Below, one piece after another: positions 50,182 to 58,919 of a stretch of 64,000 nucleotides of DNA. The notes under the pieces are model-generated. The model had not been told where the DNA came from, made no database searches, and saw only the letters and a program-made list of their open reading frames with translations. The translations under genes were made by a program, and so were the position numbers. Location: the NCBI GenBank assembly GCA_032250905.1, contig JAVVEQ010000003.1, forward strand, positions 96,183-160,182. The letters run 5' to 3'. The stretch comes from Desulfotignum sp032250905. Its GTDB lineage: Bacteria > Desulfobacterota > Desulfobacteria > Desulfobacterales > Desulfobacteraceae. Each line of letters starts with the position of its first letter. The first letter of the stretch is position 1.

Positions 50182-50942
50182 AAGAACCTATTATATCCGT
50201 TAAAAACCTGTATGCCGGGTATCACGGCCAGGCCATCATGGAGGATCTGAACTTTGACATCGGCAAAGGAGAGATCTTTGTGATCCTGGGCGGGTCCGGG
50301 TGCGGCAAGAGCACGGTGCTCAAGCACATGATCGGGTTGCTGCCGCCCATATCCGGCCAGGTGCTGATTCACGGTCAGGACATGGTTTCGGCCCGGGGCA
50401 AAGCCCGGATCCAGCTGCTGCGGCAGATCGGGGTGGCGTTTCAGAACGGGGCGCTGTTCGGTTCCATGACGGTGCTGGAGAACATCATGCTGCCGATGAC
50501 TGCGTTCACGGCCCTGTCCGGGCCCGCCGCCAGAACCCTGGCCCTGGCCAAACTCGGCCTGGTGGATTTGACCCGTCACAGCCACCTTCTGCCGGGTGAG
50601 CTGAGCGGGGGGATGAAAAAACGGGCCGCCATTGCCAGGGCCATGGCCCTGGACCCGGGGGTCCTGTTTCTGGATGAACCGTCCGCCGGCCTGGATCCGC
50701 TGACCTCCGCCGAGCTGGACCTGCTCATCAAGGACCTGGCCCAGACCCTGGGCATCACATTTGTGATCGTCACCCATGAACTGGAAAGCATTCTCACCAT
50801 TGCCGACAACACCATCATGCTGGAAAAAGAGGCCAGAGGGATCATTGCCACAGGCCATCCCAGAGACCTGAAAGCGAATCCCGCCAATGAATACGCGTAC
50901 CGGTTTTTCAACCGGAACCCTGAAAAAGAGAAAAAAACATGA
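50178..50942 (+). CDS. mlaF: MlaF-family lipid ABC transporter ATPase
   Basis: This 254-residue ATPase has Walker A GGSGCGKSTVLKHM, signature LSGGMKKRAAIARAMALDPG, Walker B VLFLDEPSAGLDP and switch VIVTHELES. The signature followed by MKKR is characteristic of the Mla/Mkl subfamily. The start is GTG overlapping the mlaE stop (GTGTGA); the stop overlaps mlaD (ATGA). Confidence 0.93.
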   Translation: MKEPIISVKNLYAGYHGQAIMEDLNFDIGKGEIFVILGGSGCGKSTVLKHMIGLLPPISGQVLIHGQDMVSARGKARIQLLRQIGVAFQNGALFGSMTVLENIMLPMTAFTALSGPAARTLALAKLGLVDLTRHSHLLPGELSGGMKKRAAIARAMALDPGVLFLDEPSAGLDPLTSAELDLLIKDLAQTLGITFVIVTHELESILTIADNTIMLEKEARGIIATGHPRDLKANPANEYAYRFFNRNPEKEKKT

Positions 50943-52030
50943 CCCAAAATGCCAATTATTTCAAACTCGGCCTGTTCGTGATCCTTGCATTCTGCCTGGG
51001 CGTCGCGTTTCTCATCCTGTTCGGGGCCGGGGAATTTCTGAAAAAGGAGATCCTGGCTGAATCCTGTTTTGACGAATCGGTCCAGGGGCTGGATGTGGGA
51101 TCTGAAGTGAAATACAAAGGGGTGCGCATCGGTACGGTCAAAGAAATCACCACGCCGGCCAAAGTCTATCAGGTGCCCTCCCGGTGCGTGCTGGTGGTGT
51201 TTTCCCTGGACCCGGAAGCGTTTCCCGCTGTCAATGACACGGATCCGGTCCAGGCCGTAAAAAACGCGGTCGACCAGGGGCTTACCGTATACCTGAGCTT
51301 CAAGGGCATCACCGGGGCGGCGTTTCTGGAAACCGATTACCTGCCGGGGACCGCCGATGACATGGATTTTACCTGGACGCCGGAAAATCTGTATATCCCG
51401 TCCCGGAAAAGCAGCATCAAGCGTCTGGGGGATGCCATGAACCTGATCCTGGAAAATCTCAACGAGATCAACGTACTGGGAATGGCCCGCAACCTGGAGG
51501 ACCTGCTGGAATCATTGAACCGGAAAACCGCTGAATTCGATCTGGCCGGCATCTCCACCCAGACCACGGCCATGATGGTGGAAATTCAGAACACCGGCCG
51601 GATCTTGTCCGAAACCATTGATTCTCCGCAGTTCCGCCGGATGCTTCAGGATGCCGGAGGGTCTTTCAGCAGCATCCGGACCCTTGTGACCGATATCCAG
51701 GATCCGGTGACCCAGACCCTGGACGACCTGGGCCATGCCGCAGCCAGTGCCAGGACGTTGACCCGGGAGTTGGAAAACCGGACCAACACCCGGTTCACCG
51801 AGCTGTCCGAACAGGTGGACGGGCTCATGGAAACCCTGAACCGCACCATCGCCATGCTGGAGAACCTGGTCTGGCTCAACAGTGAAACCATCAACCGGAC
51901 CATCAATAATTTTGAGCACACATCTGAAAACCTGAAGCAGATGAGTCTGGAACTCCGGCGGTACCCGGCCCGACTTCTATTGGAGCGGCCGCCCAAACCG
52001 CCGGAAGAACCTGTCGAGGGGGGGAAATGA
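50939..52030 (+). CDS. mlaD: MlaD/MCE-family periplasmic lipid-binding protein
   Basis: This 363-residue protein has one N-terminal membrane helix (LGLFVILAFCLGVAFLILFG) and an MCE domain (SVQGLDVGSEVKYKGVRIGT, GITGAAFLETDYLPG at about residues 45-140). A long helical C-terminal region (about 160-345) rich in TMMVEIQNTGRILSETIDS-type heptads follows. The MCE ring conducts lipids across the periplasm. It is longer than E. coli MlaD (183 residues) because of the helical tail, as in PqiB/Mce-type proteins, which may bridge further toward the outer membrane. Confidence 0.9.
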   Translation: MTQNANYFKLGLFVILAFCLGVAFLILFGAGEFLKKEILAESCFDESVQGLDVGSEVKYKGVRIGTVKEITTPAKVYQVPSRCVLVVFSLDPEAFPAVNDTDPVQAVKNAVDQGLTVYLSFKGITGAAFLETDYLPGTADDMDFTWTPENLYIPSRKSSIKRLGDAMNLILENLNEINVLGMARNLEDLLESLNRKTAEFDLAGISTQTTAMMVEIQNTGRILSETIDSPQFRRMLQDAGGSFSSIRTLVTDIQDPVTQTLDDLGHAAASARTLTRELENRTNTRFTELSEQVDGLMETLNRTIAMLENLVWLNSETINRTINNFEHTSENLKQMSLELRRYPARLLLERPPKPPEEPVEGGK

Positions 52031-52653
52031 AACAGATCCGGGTCTTCGGGGTGGTGATGGTTTGTGTGGGGGTGCTGGCGGGTTTTTTCCTGTCAGGGTG
52101 TTCCGGCATTGTCAGGGATTTTCCGGAAACCCGCCTGTTTGTCATTGAAACACCTGAACTCAACGAGGCGGTTGCCGCGTTTGAAACCGGCAAAGGACTG
52201 TTGATCCGGCAGTTTGATATTTCAGCTGAATTTGAAAGCAGTTTTTTTGTCTATAAAGTGTCCGACAACCGGTTTACCAGCGATTATTACAACAAATTCA
52301 TGGTCTCCCCGGGCCGGATGATTTCAGACGTGGTCCAGGATGTGCTGGACAGTACGGTATTTTTCAGGCGGGTCCCGGTCAGCGAGCCGGACCGGATCGA
52401 TTTCCGGTTGTCAGGAAAAATCACGGAGTTGTATGTCGATACTCAGAGTCCGGAACACCCCCGGGCCGTGATGGCGCTGCGGCTGTTGCTCGAGAAGCAG
52501 ACCCCCGTCGGGTTCATGCCGGTGATCAATCAGGTCTACAGGGCCGAAGAACCCGCTTCCCGGAGGCCGGCCGACGAATTTGTCCGGGCCTGGAACCGTT
52601 GCCTGGAGCGGGTGGTCCGGCAGTTTCTCGCGGATGTGGATCTCCTGATTTAG
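52027..52653 (+). CDS. ABC-type transport auxiliary lipoprotein (PqiC-like)
   Basis: This 208-residue lipoprotein has a signal peptide with lipobox LSGC (Cys25) and a periplasmic domain of the ABC_trans_aux/PqiC type (ETRLFVIETPELNEAVAAFE, FVYKVSDNRFTSDYYNKFMV, RIDFRLSGKITELYVDTQSP). It overlaps mlaD by 4 nt. It likely anchors the MCE tunnel at the outer membrane, replacing MlaA/MlaC functions that are not encoded here. Confidence 0.85.
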   Translation: MKQIRVFGVVMVCVGVLAGFFLSGCSGIVRDFPETRLFVIETPELNEAVAAFETGKGLLIRQFDISAEFESSFFVYKVSDNRFTSDYYNKFMVSPGRMISDVVQDVLDSTVFFRRVPVSEPDRIDFRLSGKITELYVDTQSPEHPRAVMALRLLLEKQTPVGFMPVINQVYRAEEPASRRPADEFVRAWNRCLERVVRQFLADVDLLI

Positions 52654-52722
52654 CGGGGCAGGGCCACCGGGTCAGGCGGTCCCTGCTGCCGTTATTGCCA
52701 ACCGGCGCATGCCGCGGCGGGG

Positions 52723-53217
52723 TCAGGCCGGCAAGGGAAATCCGCCGGGACCGATTTTCCAGGTACCGTCTTCCTTGACCACCGTGACCGTGGTTTCAAA
52801 CTCATGTTCTTCGATCAGACCGAAAATATATCCCACAATCCGGTAAAGGGGGTTGATGCTGCGGACCATGACCGCTGAAAATTCAATGACCGCTTTATCT
52901 TCATCTTCTTCCACCACCCGGGTTTTCATGAGCAGGGGGCGCATTTTCAGGTAATCCATTTTCACGCCCCGCTGGGCCGCTTCCTGTTCCTGGAGCTGAA
53001 AATACAGGGTCACGCGGTTGATCTCGTTTTCATTGTACAGTGCTTCCCGGCTCAGGTAATGGGCCATGTCATTATCCAGCATGAAATAGTTGCGGGCAAA
53101 TGTCTTGACCACCTCTTCCGGAGAATCGACGGACTCAGCCAGGACCACCGGGGCATGAAGGCACAGGGACAGGGTCAGAACGATCAGCAGCAACATCGAT
53201 CTGAAGCAGTTTTTCAT
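52723..53217 (-). CDS. Secreted protein of unknown function, possible NTF2-like fold
   Basis: This 164-residue protein has a clear signal peptide (MLLLIVLTLSLCLHAPVVLA, cleavage after ALA-type site near residue 28). The mature part (SPEEVVKTFARNYFMLDNDM, later VVKEDGTWKIGPGGFPLP) looks like a small NTF2-like or DUF4878-type domain, with the start helix and final strand of that fold. I do not recognise a named family. It is convergent with the Mla operon. The ribosome-binding site ggagacgc is reasonable. Confidence 0.65.
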   Translation of the reverse strand: MKNCFRSMLLLIVLTLSLCLHAPVVLAESVDSPEEVVKTFARNYFMLDNDMAHYLSREALYNENEINRVTLYFQLQEQEAAQRGVKMDYLKMRPLLMKTRVVEEDEDKAVIEFSAVMVRSINPLYRIVGYIFGLIEEHEFETTVTVVKEDGTWKIGPGGFPLPA

Positions 53218-53326
53218 TGGTTGCGTCTCCTTTAATTGGTATGAATTCGGTTTGGGTCTGTTTTTACCGCTTTTTCATAGCAGAGAACCGGTCAATGTTC
53301 AACTGATTTCAACACCGGAAAAATTC

Positions 53327-53353
53327 CTTCGTGCTCTTCGTGCCCTTCGTGGT
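53327..53353. repeat. Short tandem repeat, three 9-nt units (cttcgtg + 2)
   Basis: The gap 53218-53391 contains cttcgtgct, cttcgtgcc, cttcgtggt in direct series, followed by seven A. On the minus strand it reads accacgaag-ggcacgaag-agcacgaag, a motif I recall as a dispersed intergenic element in many bacterial genomes. It lies directly downstream of priA. Confidence 0.6.
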
Positions 53354-53391
53354 AAAAAAATGACGGATCTGGAGTCCCAAAGGCAACCGGA

Positions 53392-55833
53392 TCACATCAG
53401 GGAATAGGGATCCACGTCGATGCCCAGGGAGAGGGTGCGGTTGCGTTTGAAATCCGGATGATCCAGCAGCGCCTGGACCAGGGACCGGAGTTCTCTAAAC
53501 GAAGGGCTTTTGATCAGCAGCTGCCACCGGAACCGGGAGGAGATCCGCGGGATGGGGGCCTCGATGGGGCCCAGGATGTCGACGGACCGGGCGGTTTCCG
53601 GTGCCGCGTCTTTGATCTGCGCCAGAATCCCGGCCGCATGCAGTGCCGCCTGTTCCACTGTTTCTTTTTTCGGACCGGACAGTTTCACCAGGATGACGCG
53701 GGTGAACGGCGGATATTTCAGGGCCTTTCGAAACGGCATTTCCCGGTTGAAAAAAGCGGTATAGTCCTGGCGCCGGGCCGCCTCGATGGTGAAATGATCC
53801 GGGTTGTAGGTCTGCATGATCACGGTTCCGGGTGATTTGCCCCGGCCGGCCCGCCCCGCCACCTGGGCCAGCAGTTGAAAGGTCCGTTCCCCGGCCCGGA
53901 AATCCGGCAGGTTCATGGACAGGTCCGCGCAGATCACGCCCACCAGGGTGATGGCGGGAAAGTCATGGCCCTTGGCCAGCATCTGGGTTCCCACGATCAG
54001 ATCCACGGTGCGGTTCCGGATGCTTTTGAGCAGAGCCAGGGCACTGCCTTTTTTTGCGGTGGAATCCTGGTCCATGCGGGCCAGCCGGGCATCGGGAAAC
54101 ATGGTTTTGAGCAGCGATTCGATTTTTTCCGTGCCGAACCCGTAATTTTTGACGGCTTTTTTGCCGCACGCCGGGCATGCCGTGGATTCCGGGAGGCAGA
54201 ACCCGCACAAATGACATTTGTACAGGTGCGCACCTAAATGCAGGGTCATGGTGATATCGCAGTGCCGGCACTGCAGGGGCTGGTTACAGGCGCTGCACGC
54301 CGGAAACGAGGCAAAACCGCGGCGGTTCAGGAAGATCAGGGCCTGGTTGCCCGCTTCCAGGCAGCGCCGGATGGCCCGTGCCAGTTCCGGGGTGATGATC
54401 CGGTCCATGGGCGGGGCATCGGCATATTTTTTCAGGTCCACCAGGGTGATCTCCGGCAGGCGGCGGTCGTTCACCCGGTGATGAAGATCCAGCTGTTGAA
54501 ACCGTCCGGTCGTAACGTTGTGAGAGGTCTGCACCGACGGGGTGGCCGATCCCAGCACCACCGGGCAGGCGCACATGCGGGCCCGGACCACGGCCAGGTC
54601 CCGGGCGTTGTACCGCAGGCCGCTTTCCTGTTTGTAGGATCCGTCATGCTCCTCATCCACGATGATGATGCCGATATTGTCAAACGGTGCGAAAATAGCG
54701 GATCGTGCCCCGATGACAATGGACACCTTGCCGGTGGCGATGTTGTGCCACTGGTCCAGGCGTTCCCCCTGGGAGAGCATGGAGTGGATCACGGCGATCT
54801 GTTCACCGAACCGTGCCCGGAACCGGCGCTCGGTCTGGGAGATCAGGGCGATCTCCGGTACCAGGACGATGGCGGATTTCCCCCGGTCCACGGCATCGGC
54901 CACCAGGCGCAGGTAGACCTCGGTTTTGCCGGATCCGGTCACGCCGGACAGAAGATAGGGCACAAACCCCTGATCCAGGTGCGCAAGGACCGTGTTCACC
55001 GCGACCGCCTGTTCCTGTGTCAGTTCCGGCGGGGTGTCGGGTTCCACGGGATCGCCGAACGGGTCCCGGCACACCCGGCGTTCGGTGAGGGTGATCAGGC
55101 CGTCGGCCTCCAGCAGTTTGACCAGCCTCGGGGCCGTGGGGACCTGTCCCCGCAGGGCCGTCAGGGAGATCTCTTTTTTCTGGTGGACAATGGACAGGAT
55201 CTGCTGCCGTTTCAGTGACAGTTTCCTGTCCGGGTCGGGCTGTTTTCTGCCGGGGGAAACGAATTTTTCCAGGCGCGCGGATGCAGCTTCCTTTTTCAGC
55301 ACCGCCTCGACCGACACCCACCCGCTGTCCTGCATTTTTTTGAGCAGGGACCGCAGGGCCGGGGAATCGACGGTATTGAACAACTGCTTTCTGCTGATCC
55401 CCTGCCGGGTGTCCGCAAGGCTCAGGATGCGGGATTCCAGCGGGGACAGGGCCGGATTTTCCAGGGCGGTGCGGCCTGTCTCCGTGATCAGGACCTGGGC
55501 CACGTCCCGGCGGTCCAGCCCGGCCGGCAGCGCCGCTTTGATGGTTTCTCCCAAAGGATGGATATAGTAATCAGCCACCCACCTGAAAAAAGGAATTTCA
55601 TTTTCCGGGAACAACGGGTCGTCATCCAGGACATCCAGGATTTTTTTGGCGGTATAGTCCCCGCTGTCTTTGCGGCCGCCCAGGATGTATCCGGTAATCC
55701 GCCGCCGGCCGAAAGGCACCAGCACCCTCATGCCCGGGCGGCACGTGTCAGACAGGTACTCCGGCACTGCATAAACAAAGCTGTGGTGCACCGGCAGGGT
55801 CACTGCCACATCCATGAATGGCCATTGCGTCAT
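53392..55833 (-). CDS. priA: Primosomal protein N' (replication restart helicase PriA)
   Basis: The protein of about 813 residues has the DNA-binding N-terminal domain (VAVTLPVHHSFVYAVPEYLS), Walker A in LLSGVTGSGKTEVYLRLV, the DEEH box in IIIVDEEHDGSYKQESG, eight zinc-binding cysteines (CSACNQPLQCRHCD then CHLCGFCLPESTACPACG) and the C-terminal helicase motif VAGRAGRGKSPGTVIMQTYN. It reloads the replisome at stalled forks. ATG 55833 is chosen as it begins two or three residues before the conserved domain; a start at 55932 would add 33 residues without homology. Confidence 0.93.
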   Translation of the reverse strand: MTQWPFMDVAVTLPVHHSFVYAVPEYLSDTCRPGMRVLVPFGRRRITGYILGGRKDSGDYTAKKILDVLDDDPLFPENEIPFFRWVADYYIHPLGETIKAALPAGLDRRDVAQVLITETGRTALENPALSPLESRILSLADTRQGISRKQLFNTVDSPALRSLLKKMQDSGWVSVEAVLKKEAASARLEKFVSPGRKQPDPDRKLSLKRQQILSIVHQKKEISLTALRGQVPTAPRLVKLLEADGLITLTERRVCRDPFGDPVEPDTPPELTQEQAVAVNTVLAHLDQGFVPYLLSGVTGSGKTEVYLRLVADAVDRGKSAIVLVPEIALISQTERRFRARFGEQIAVIHSMLSQGERLDQWHNIATGKVSIVIGARSAIFAPFDNIGIIIVDEEHDGSYKQESGLRYNARDLAVVRARMCACPVVLGSATPSVQTSHNVTTGRFQQLDLHHRVNDRRLPEITLVDLKKYADAPPMDRIITPELARAIRRCLEAGNQALIFLNRRGFASFPACSACNQPLQCRHCDITMTLHLGAHLYKCHLCGFCLPESTACPACGKKAVKNYGFGTEKIESLLKTMFPDARLARMDQDSTAKKGSALALLKSIRNRTVDLIVGTQMLAKGHDFPAITLVGVICADLSMNLPDFRAGERTFQLLAQVAGRAGRGKSPGTVIMQTYNPDHFTIEAARRQDYTAFFNREMPFRKALKYPPFTRVILVKLSGPKKETVEQAALHAAGILAQIKDAAPETARSVDILGPIEAPIPRISSRFRWQLLIKSPSFRELRSLVQALLDHPDFKRNRTLSLGIDVDPYSLM

Positions 55834-55966
55834 GGACCTATTGTGCACAAAAAAACAATTATTGCAATATCTCATCCATTGGTCTTGACTCGATACACGG
55901 ATTCTACTAATTAAAACAGAACTTGTCTTCATCCATACCCAACCATATTTGATAAAGGAGATATTT

Positions 55967-56593
55967 ATGGCTGTTTTTGTGGGGGATCATCCCCTCATCA
56001 AGCATAAACTGGGACTGATGCGTAAAAAAGATGTTTCCACCAAGGATTTCAGGGAATTGTCCTCCGAGGTGGCACGGCTTCTGACCTATGAAGCCACCAA
56101 ACACCTGGACACGGAAAAAAAGATGGTGGAAGGCTGGGCCGGTCCGGTGGAAATCGAAGGGATCAAGGGAAAGAAAATCACCATCGTACCGATTCTTCGG
56201 GCCGGCCTGGGCATGATGGACGGGGTCCTGGACCTGATCCCGTCGGCCAAGGTGAGCGTGGTGGGGTTTTACCGGAACGAAGAGACGCTGAAGCCGGTGC
56301 AGTATTATGTGAAGACCGCCTCCGCCATGGAGGAGCGCATCGCGTTGATCCTGGATCCCATGCTGGCCACAGGCGGTACCCTGATCGCCACCATCGATCT
56401 GCTCAAGAAAGCCGGGTGCACAAAAATCATGGGCCTGTTCCTGGTGGCGGCCCCTGAAGGCATTGCCGCAGTCACTGAAAAACATCCGGATGTGGACATC
56501 TACACCGCCGCCGTGGATGACCGCCTCAACGAGGTGGGCTATATTCTGCCGGGACTGGGCGATGCCGGAGACAAAATTTTCGGAACCAAATAA
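55967..56593 (+). CDS. upp: Uracil phosphoribosyltransferase
   Basis: A 208-residue protein matching Upp along its length: HPLIKHKLGLMRKKDVSTKD at the N terminus, VPILRAGLGMMDGVLDLIPS, the PRPP loop in LILDPMLATGGTLIATIDLL and the uracil-binding end GYILPGLGDAGDKIFGTK. It makes UMP from uracil and PRPP. ATG 55967 is chosen because aaaggag precedes it. It forms an operon with the uracil permease gene. Confidence 0.96.
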   Translation: MAVFVGDHPLIKHKLGLMRKKDVSTKDFRELSSEVARLLTYEATKHLDTEKKMVEGWAGPVEIEGIKGKKITIVPILRAGLGMMDGVLDLIPSAKVSVVGFYRNEETLKPVQYYVKTASAMEERIALILDPMLATGGTLIATIDLLKKAGCTKIMGLFLVAAPEGIAAVTEKHPDVDIYTAAVDDRLNEVGYILPGLGDAGDKIFGTK

Positions 56594-56638
56594 TTACCCC
56601 CTTAAACCCCTTTTAAAGAAAGAGAGAGAAAAAAACCT

Positions 56639-57895
56639 ATGTCTGTATCCAGTTCTTCTTCCACGGAATATCGTTTTCAAGTCAAGGATTGTTTTCTGGG
56701 GGCCCAGATGCTGTTTGTGGCGTTCGGGGCCCTGGTCCTGGTGCCGCTGCTCACGGGTCTGGATCCCAATGTCGCCCTGTTCACCGCCGGTCTGGGCACC
56801 CTGGTGTTCCAGCTGATCACAAAAGGCAAAGTACCGGTGTTTCTGGCCTCTTCCTTTGCATTTATCGCTCCCATCATTTACGGGGTCCAGACCTGGGGGG
56901 TTGCGGGAACCATGTGCGGCCTGGCCGCCGCCGGTCTGGTGTACATCGTTTTGAGCCTGCTGGTGCGGTGGCAGGGCGGGGATGCCATCCGGCGGGTCCT
57001 GCCCCCGGTGGTCACCGGACCGGTCATCATGGTGATCGGGCTCATCCTGGCCCCGGTGGCCGTGCACATGACCATGGGTAAAACCGGGGACGGCGCCATG
57101 GTGCTGTTTCCCCAGACCTCTGCCATGGTTGTGGGGCTGGCCGCCCTGGCCACCACGATTCTGGTGTCCATCCTGGGCAAAGGGATCCTGCGGTTGATCC
57201 CGATTCTGTGCGGTATCGCCGTGGGCTATGTCCTGGCGTTGTTTTTCGGGTTCGTGGATTTTTCTCCCCTGTTCACGGCCGCCTGGTTCTCCATGCCCGC
57301 GTTCACGTTCCCGGAATGGAACCTGGCGGCGGTGTTTTATATCGTGCCCATTGCCATTGCCCCGGCCATCGAGCATTTCGGGGATGTGGTGGCTGTATCC
57401 GGCGTGACCGGTAAAGACTATCTCAAGGACCCGGGCATCAAGAACACCATGCTCGGGGACGGCATAGCCACCAGTATCGCCTCGATGCTGGGCGGACCGC
57501 CCAACACCACCTATTCCGAGGTCACCGGTGCCGTGGCCCTGACCAAGGTGTTCAACCCGGCCATCATGACCTGGGCCGCCATCGCCGCCATACTCCTGGC
57601 CTTTGTGGGCAAGCTGGGGGCGTTACTCCAGACCATTCCCACCCCGGTCATGGGCGGCATCATGCTGCTCTTGTTCGGTGCCATCATGGTGGTGGGTCTC
57701 AACACCCTGGTGAGATCCGGGGATGACCTCCTGGAAGCCAGAAATCTGGCCATTGTGGCCCTGATCCTGATCTTCGGCATCGGGGGCATGAGTTTTTCCG
57801 CGGGCCAGTTCCAGCTCCAGGGCATCGGCCTGGCCGGTATTCTGGGCGTGTTTCTCAACCTGGTGCTGCCCCAGTCCCGCAACAAAACCCAATGA
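56639..57895 (+). CDS. uraA: Uracil:cation symporter (NCS2 family, UraA-like)
   Basis: This 418-residue protein has about fourteen hydrophobic segments and NCS2 motifs: FLGAQMLFVAFGALVLVPLL, the substrate-site glutamate in IAIAPAIEHFGDVVAVSGVT, and GGPPNTTYSEVTGAVALTKV. It imports uracil, and its location 45 bp after upp supports uracil salvage. Confidence 0.93.
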   Translation: MSVSSSSSTEYRFQVKDCFLGAQMLFVAFGALVLVPLLTGLDPNVALFTAGLGTLVFQLITKGKVPVFLASSFAFIAPIIYGVQTWGVAGTMCGLAAAGLVYIVLSLLVRWQGGDAIRRVLPPVVTGPVIMVIGLILAPVAVHMTMGKTGDGAMVLFPQTSAMVVGLAALATTILVSILGKGILRLIPILCGIAVGYVLALFFGFVDFSPLFTAAWFSMPAFTFPEWNLAAVFYIVPIAIAPAIEHFGDVVAVSGVTGKDYLKDPGIKNTMLGDGIATSIASMLGGPPNTTYSEVTGAVALTKVFNPAIMTWAAIAAILLAFVGKLGALLQTIPTPVMGGIMLLLFGAIMVVGLNTLVRSGDDLLEARNLAIVALILIFGIGGMSFSAGQFQLQGIGLAGILGVFLNLVLPQSRNKTQ

Positions 57896-57959
57896 CAAAA
57901 CCGATTCATTACGGGTGGGTGACCGGCCTGACCCTGAAACCACCGGGGGCTTCGGCCGG

Positions 57960-58907
57960 TTAATTCGAAGAAAACACCTGGTCGATAAATTCCCGGTCAT
58001 CCATGTCATGTACCTGATCGGCCAGGCAGGACAACTCAAGGTGGCTGTCCTGCCTGGTCGGGTCGGGCCGGCGGACATGATATTGACGGAACCGCCAGAA
58101 TGAGGCGGCCACGCCCGCGTATTCGATAAATATTTTCAACTGTTTTTTCTCGGTATGGGTCAACGGGCAGCCCTGCTGATAGCCGGTGATCAGAGATGCG
58201 ATCCGTGCCATGGAAAGCCGCTGCTCCCGGATGCAGCACCCGATGGCGCACATGCCGATGTCATAGAGTTTGTAATAGTGGCAGGCCTCTTCAAAATCCA
58301 GTACCGCCACCAGGATGTCATCGTTGAACACCAGGTTGTCCCAGAAAAGATCCCCGTGGATCAGGCCTTTTTCCATGGCCGGGTCCAGAGCGGACTGCAG
58401 AAAACCGATTTTCTGCCGCAGCCAGTCCACATACGGGTGGTTCAGCCGCATCTCAAATATCTGTGAAAAGGTGCTCATGCCGTAGGGAAACTGCTGCGGC
58501 ACATCCGGGGGCGGATCCAGGCGGTGCAGGTCCGCCAGGATCTTCCCCACCTGAAACAGCTTGGAAAAAGACAGATCCTCCCTCACATGGCCCGGCAGGA
58601 ATTCCTTGATGTAAACCGGCCGGTCGTCATGCATGATAAACGCCCTGCCGGACCTGGCCGGGATCACCTTTGGGGTGGGGATCCCCTTTTTGACCAGGTA
58701 CGCCACCACCCGGGTCAGGCAATCGATTTCCCGGGCATTTTTTTCATCACAGACCGTCAATGTGTAGGTACCGGACAAGGTGGTGATCTTCATGCTGGAA
58801 TTGGCCAGACCGCCATCCAGGGGTGTCATGTCCGTCAATATCCCCAGGTCGTAAAAGGACAGCAGGGATGCAATGGTATCAGGGGTCAACCGGGTATACT
58901 CTGCCAT
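57960..58907 (-). CDS. thrB: Homoserine kinase, APH-fold type (ThrB)
   Basis: This 315-residue protein resembles the type II homoserine kinases of alpha- and other proteobacteria, which have an aminoglycoside phosphotransferase fold instead of the GHMP fold. Visible are YTRLTPDTIASLLSFYDLGI, a nucleotide-binding first half (DGGLANSSMKITTLSGTYTL), and the catalytic HGDLFWDNLVFNDDILVAVL followed by DFEEACHYYKLYD. It phosphorylates homoserine for threonine synthase, whose gene lies 12 bp upstream. The ribosome-binding site aaggag is clear. Confidence 0.85.
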   Translation of the reverse strand: MAEYTRLTPDTIASLLSFYDLGILTDMTPLDGGLANSSMKITTLSGTYTLTVCDEKNAREIDCLTRVVAYLVKKGIPTPKVIPARSGRAFIMHDDRPVYIKEFLPGHVREDLSFSKLFQVGKILADLHRLDPPPDVPQQFPYGMSTFSQIFEMRLNHPYVDWLRQKIGFLQSALDPAMEKGLIHGDLFWDNLVFNDDILVAVLDFEEACHYYKLYDIGMCAIGCCIREQRLSMARIASLITGYQQGCPLTHTEKKQLKIFIEYAGVAASFWRFRQYHVRRPDPTRQDSHLELSCLADQVHDMDDREFIDQVFSSN

Positions 58908-58919
58908 GGTCGCTTCTCC

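Noticed and set aside
54238..55218. Plus-strand open frame (326 residues) inside priA
   Set aside because: Antisense shadow of a complete priA gene.
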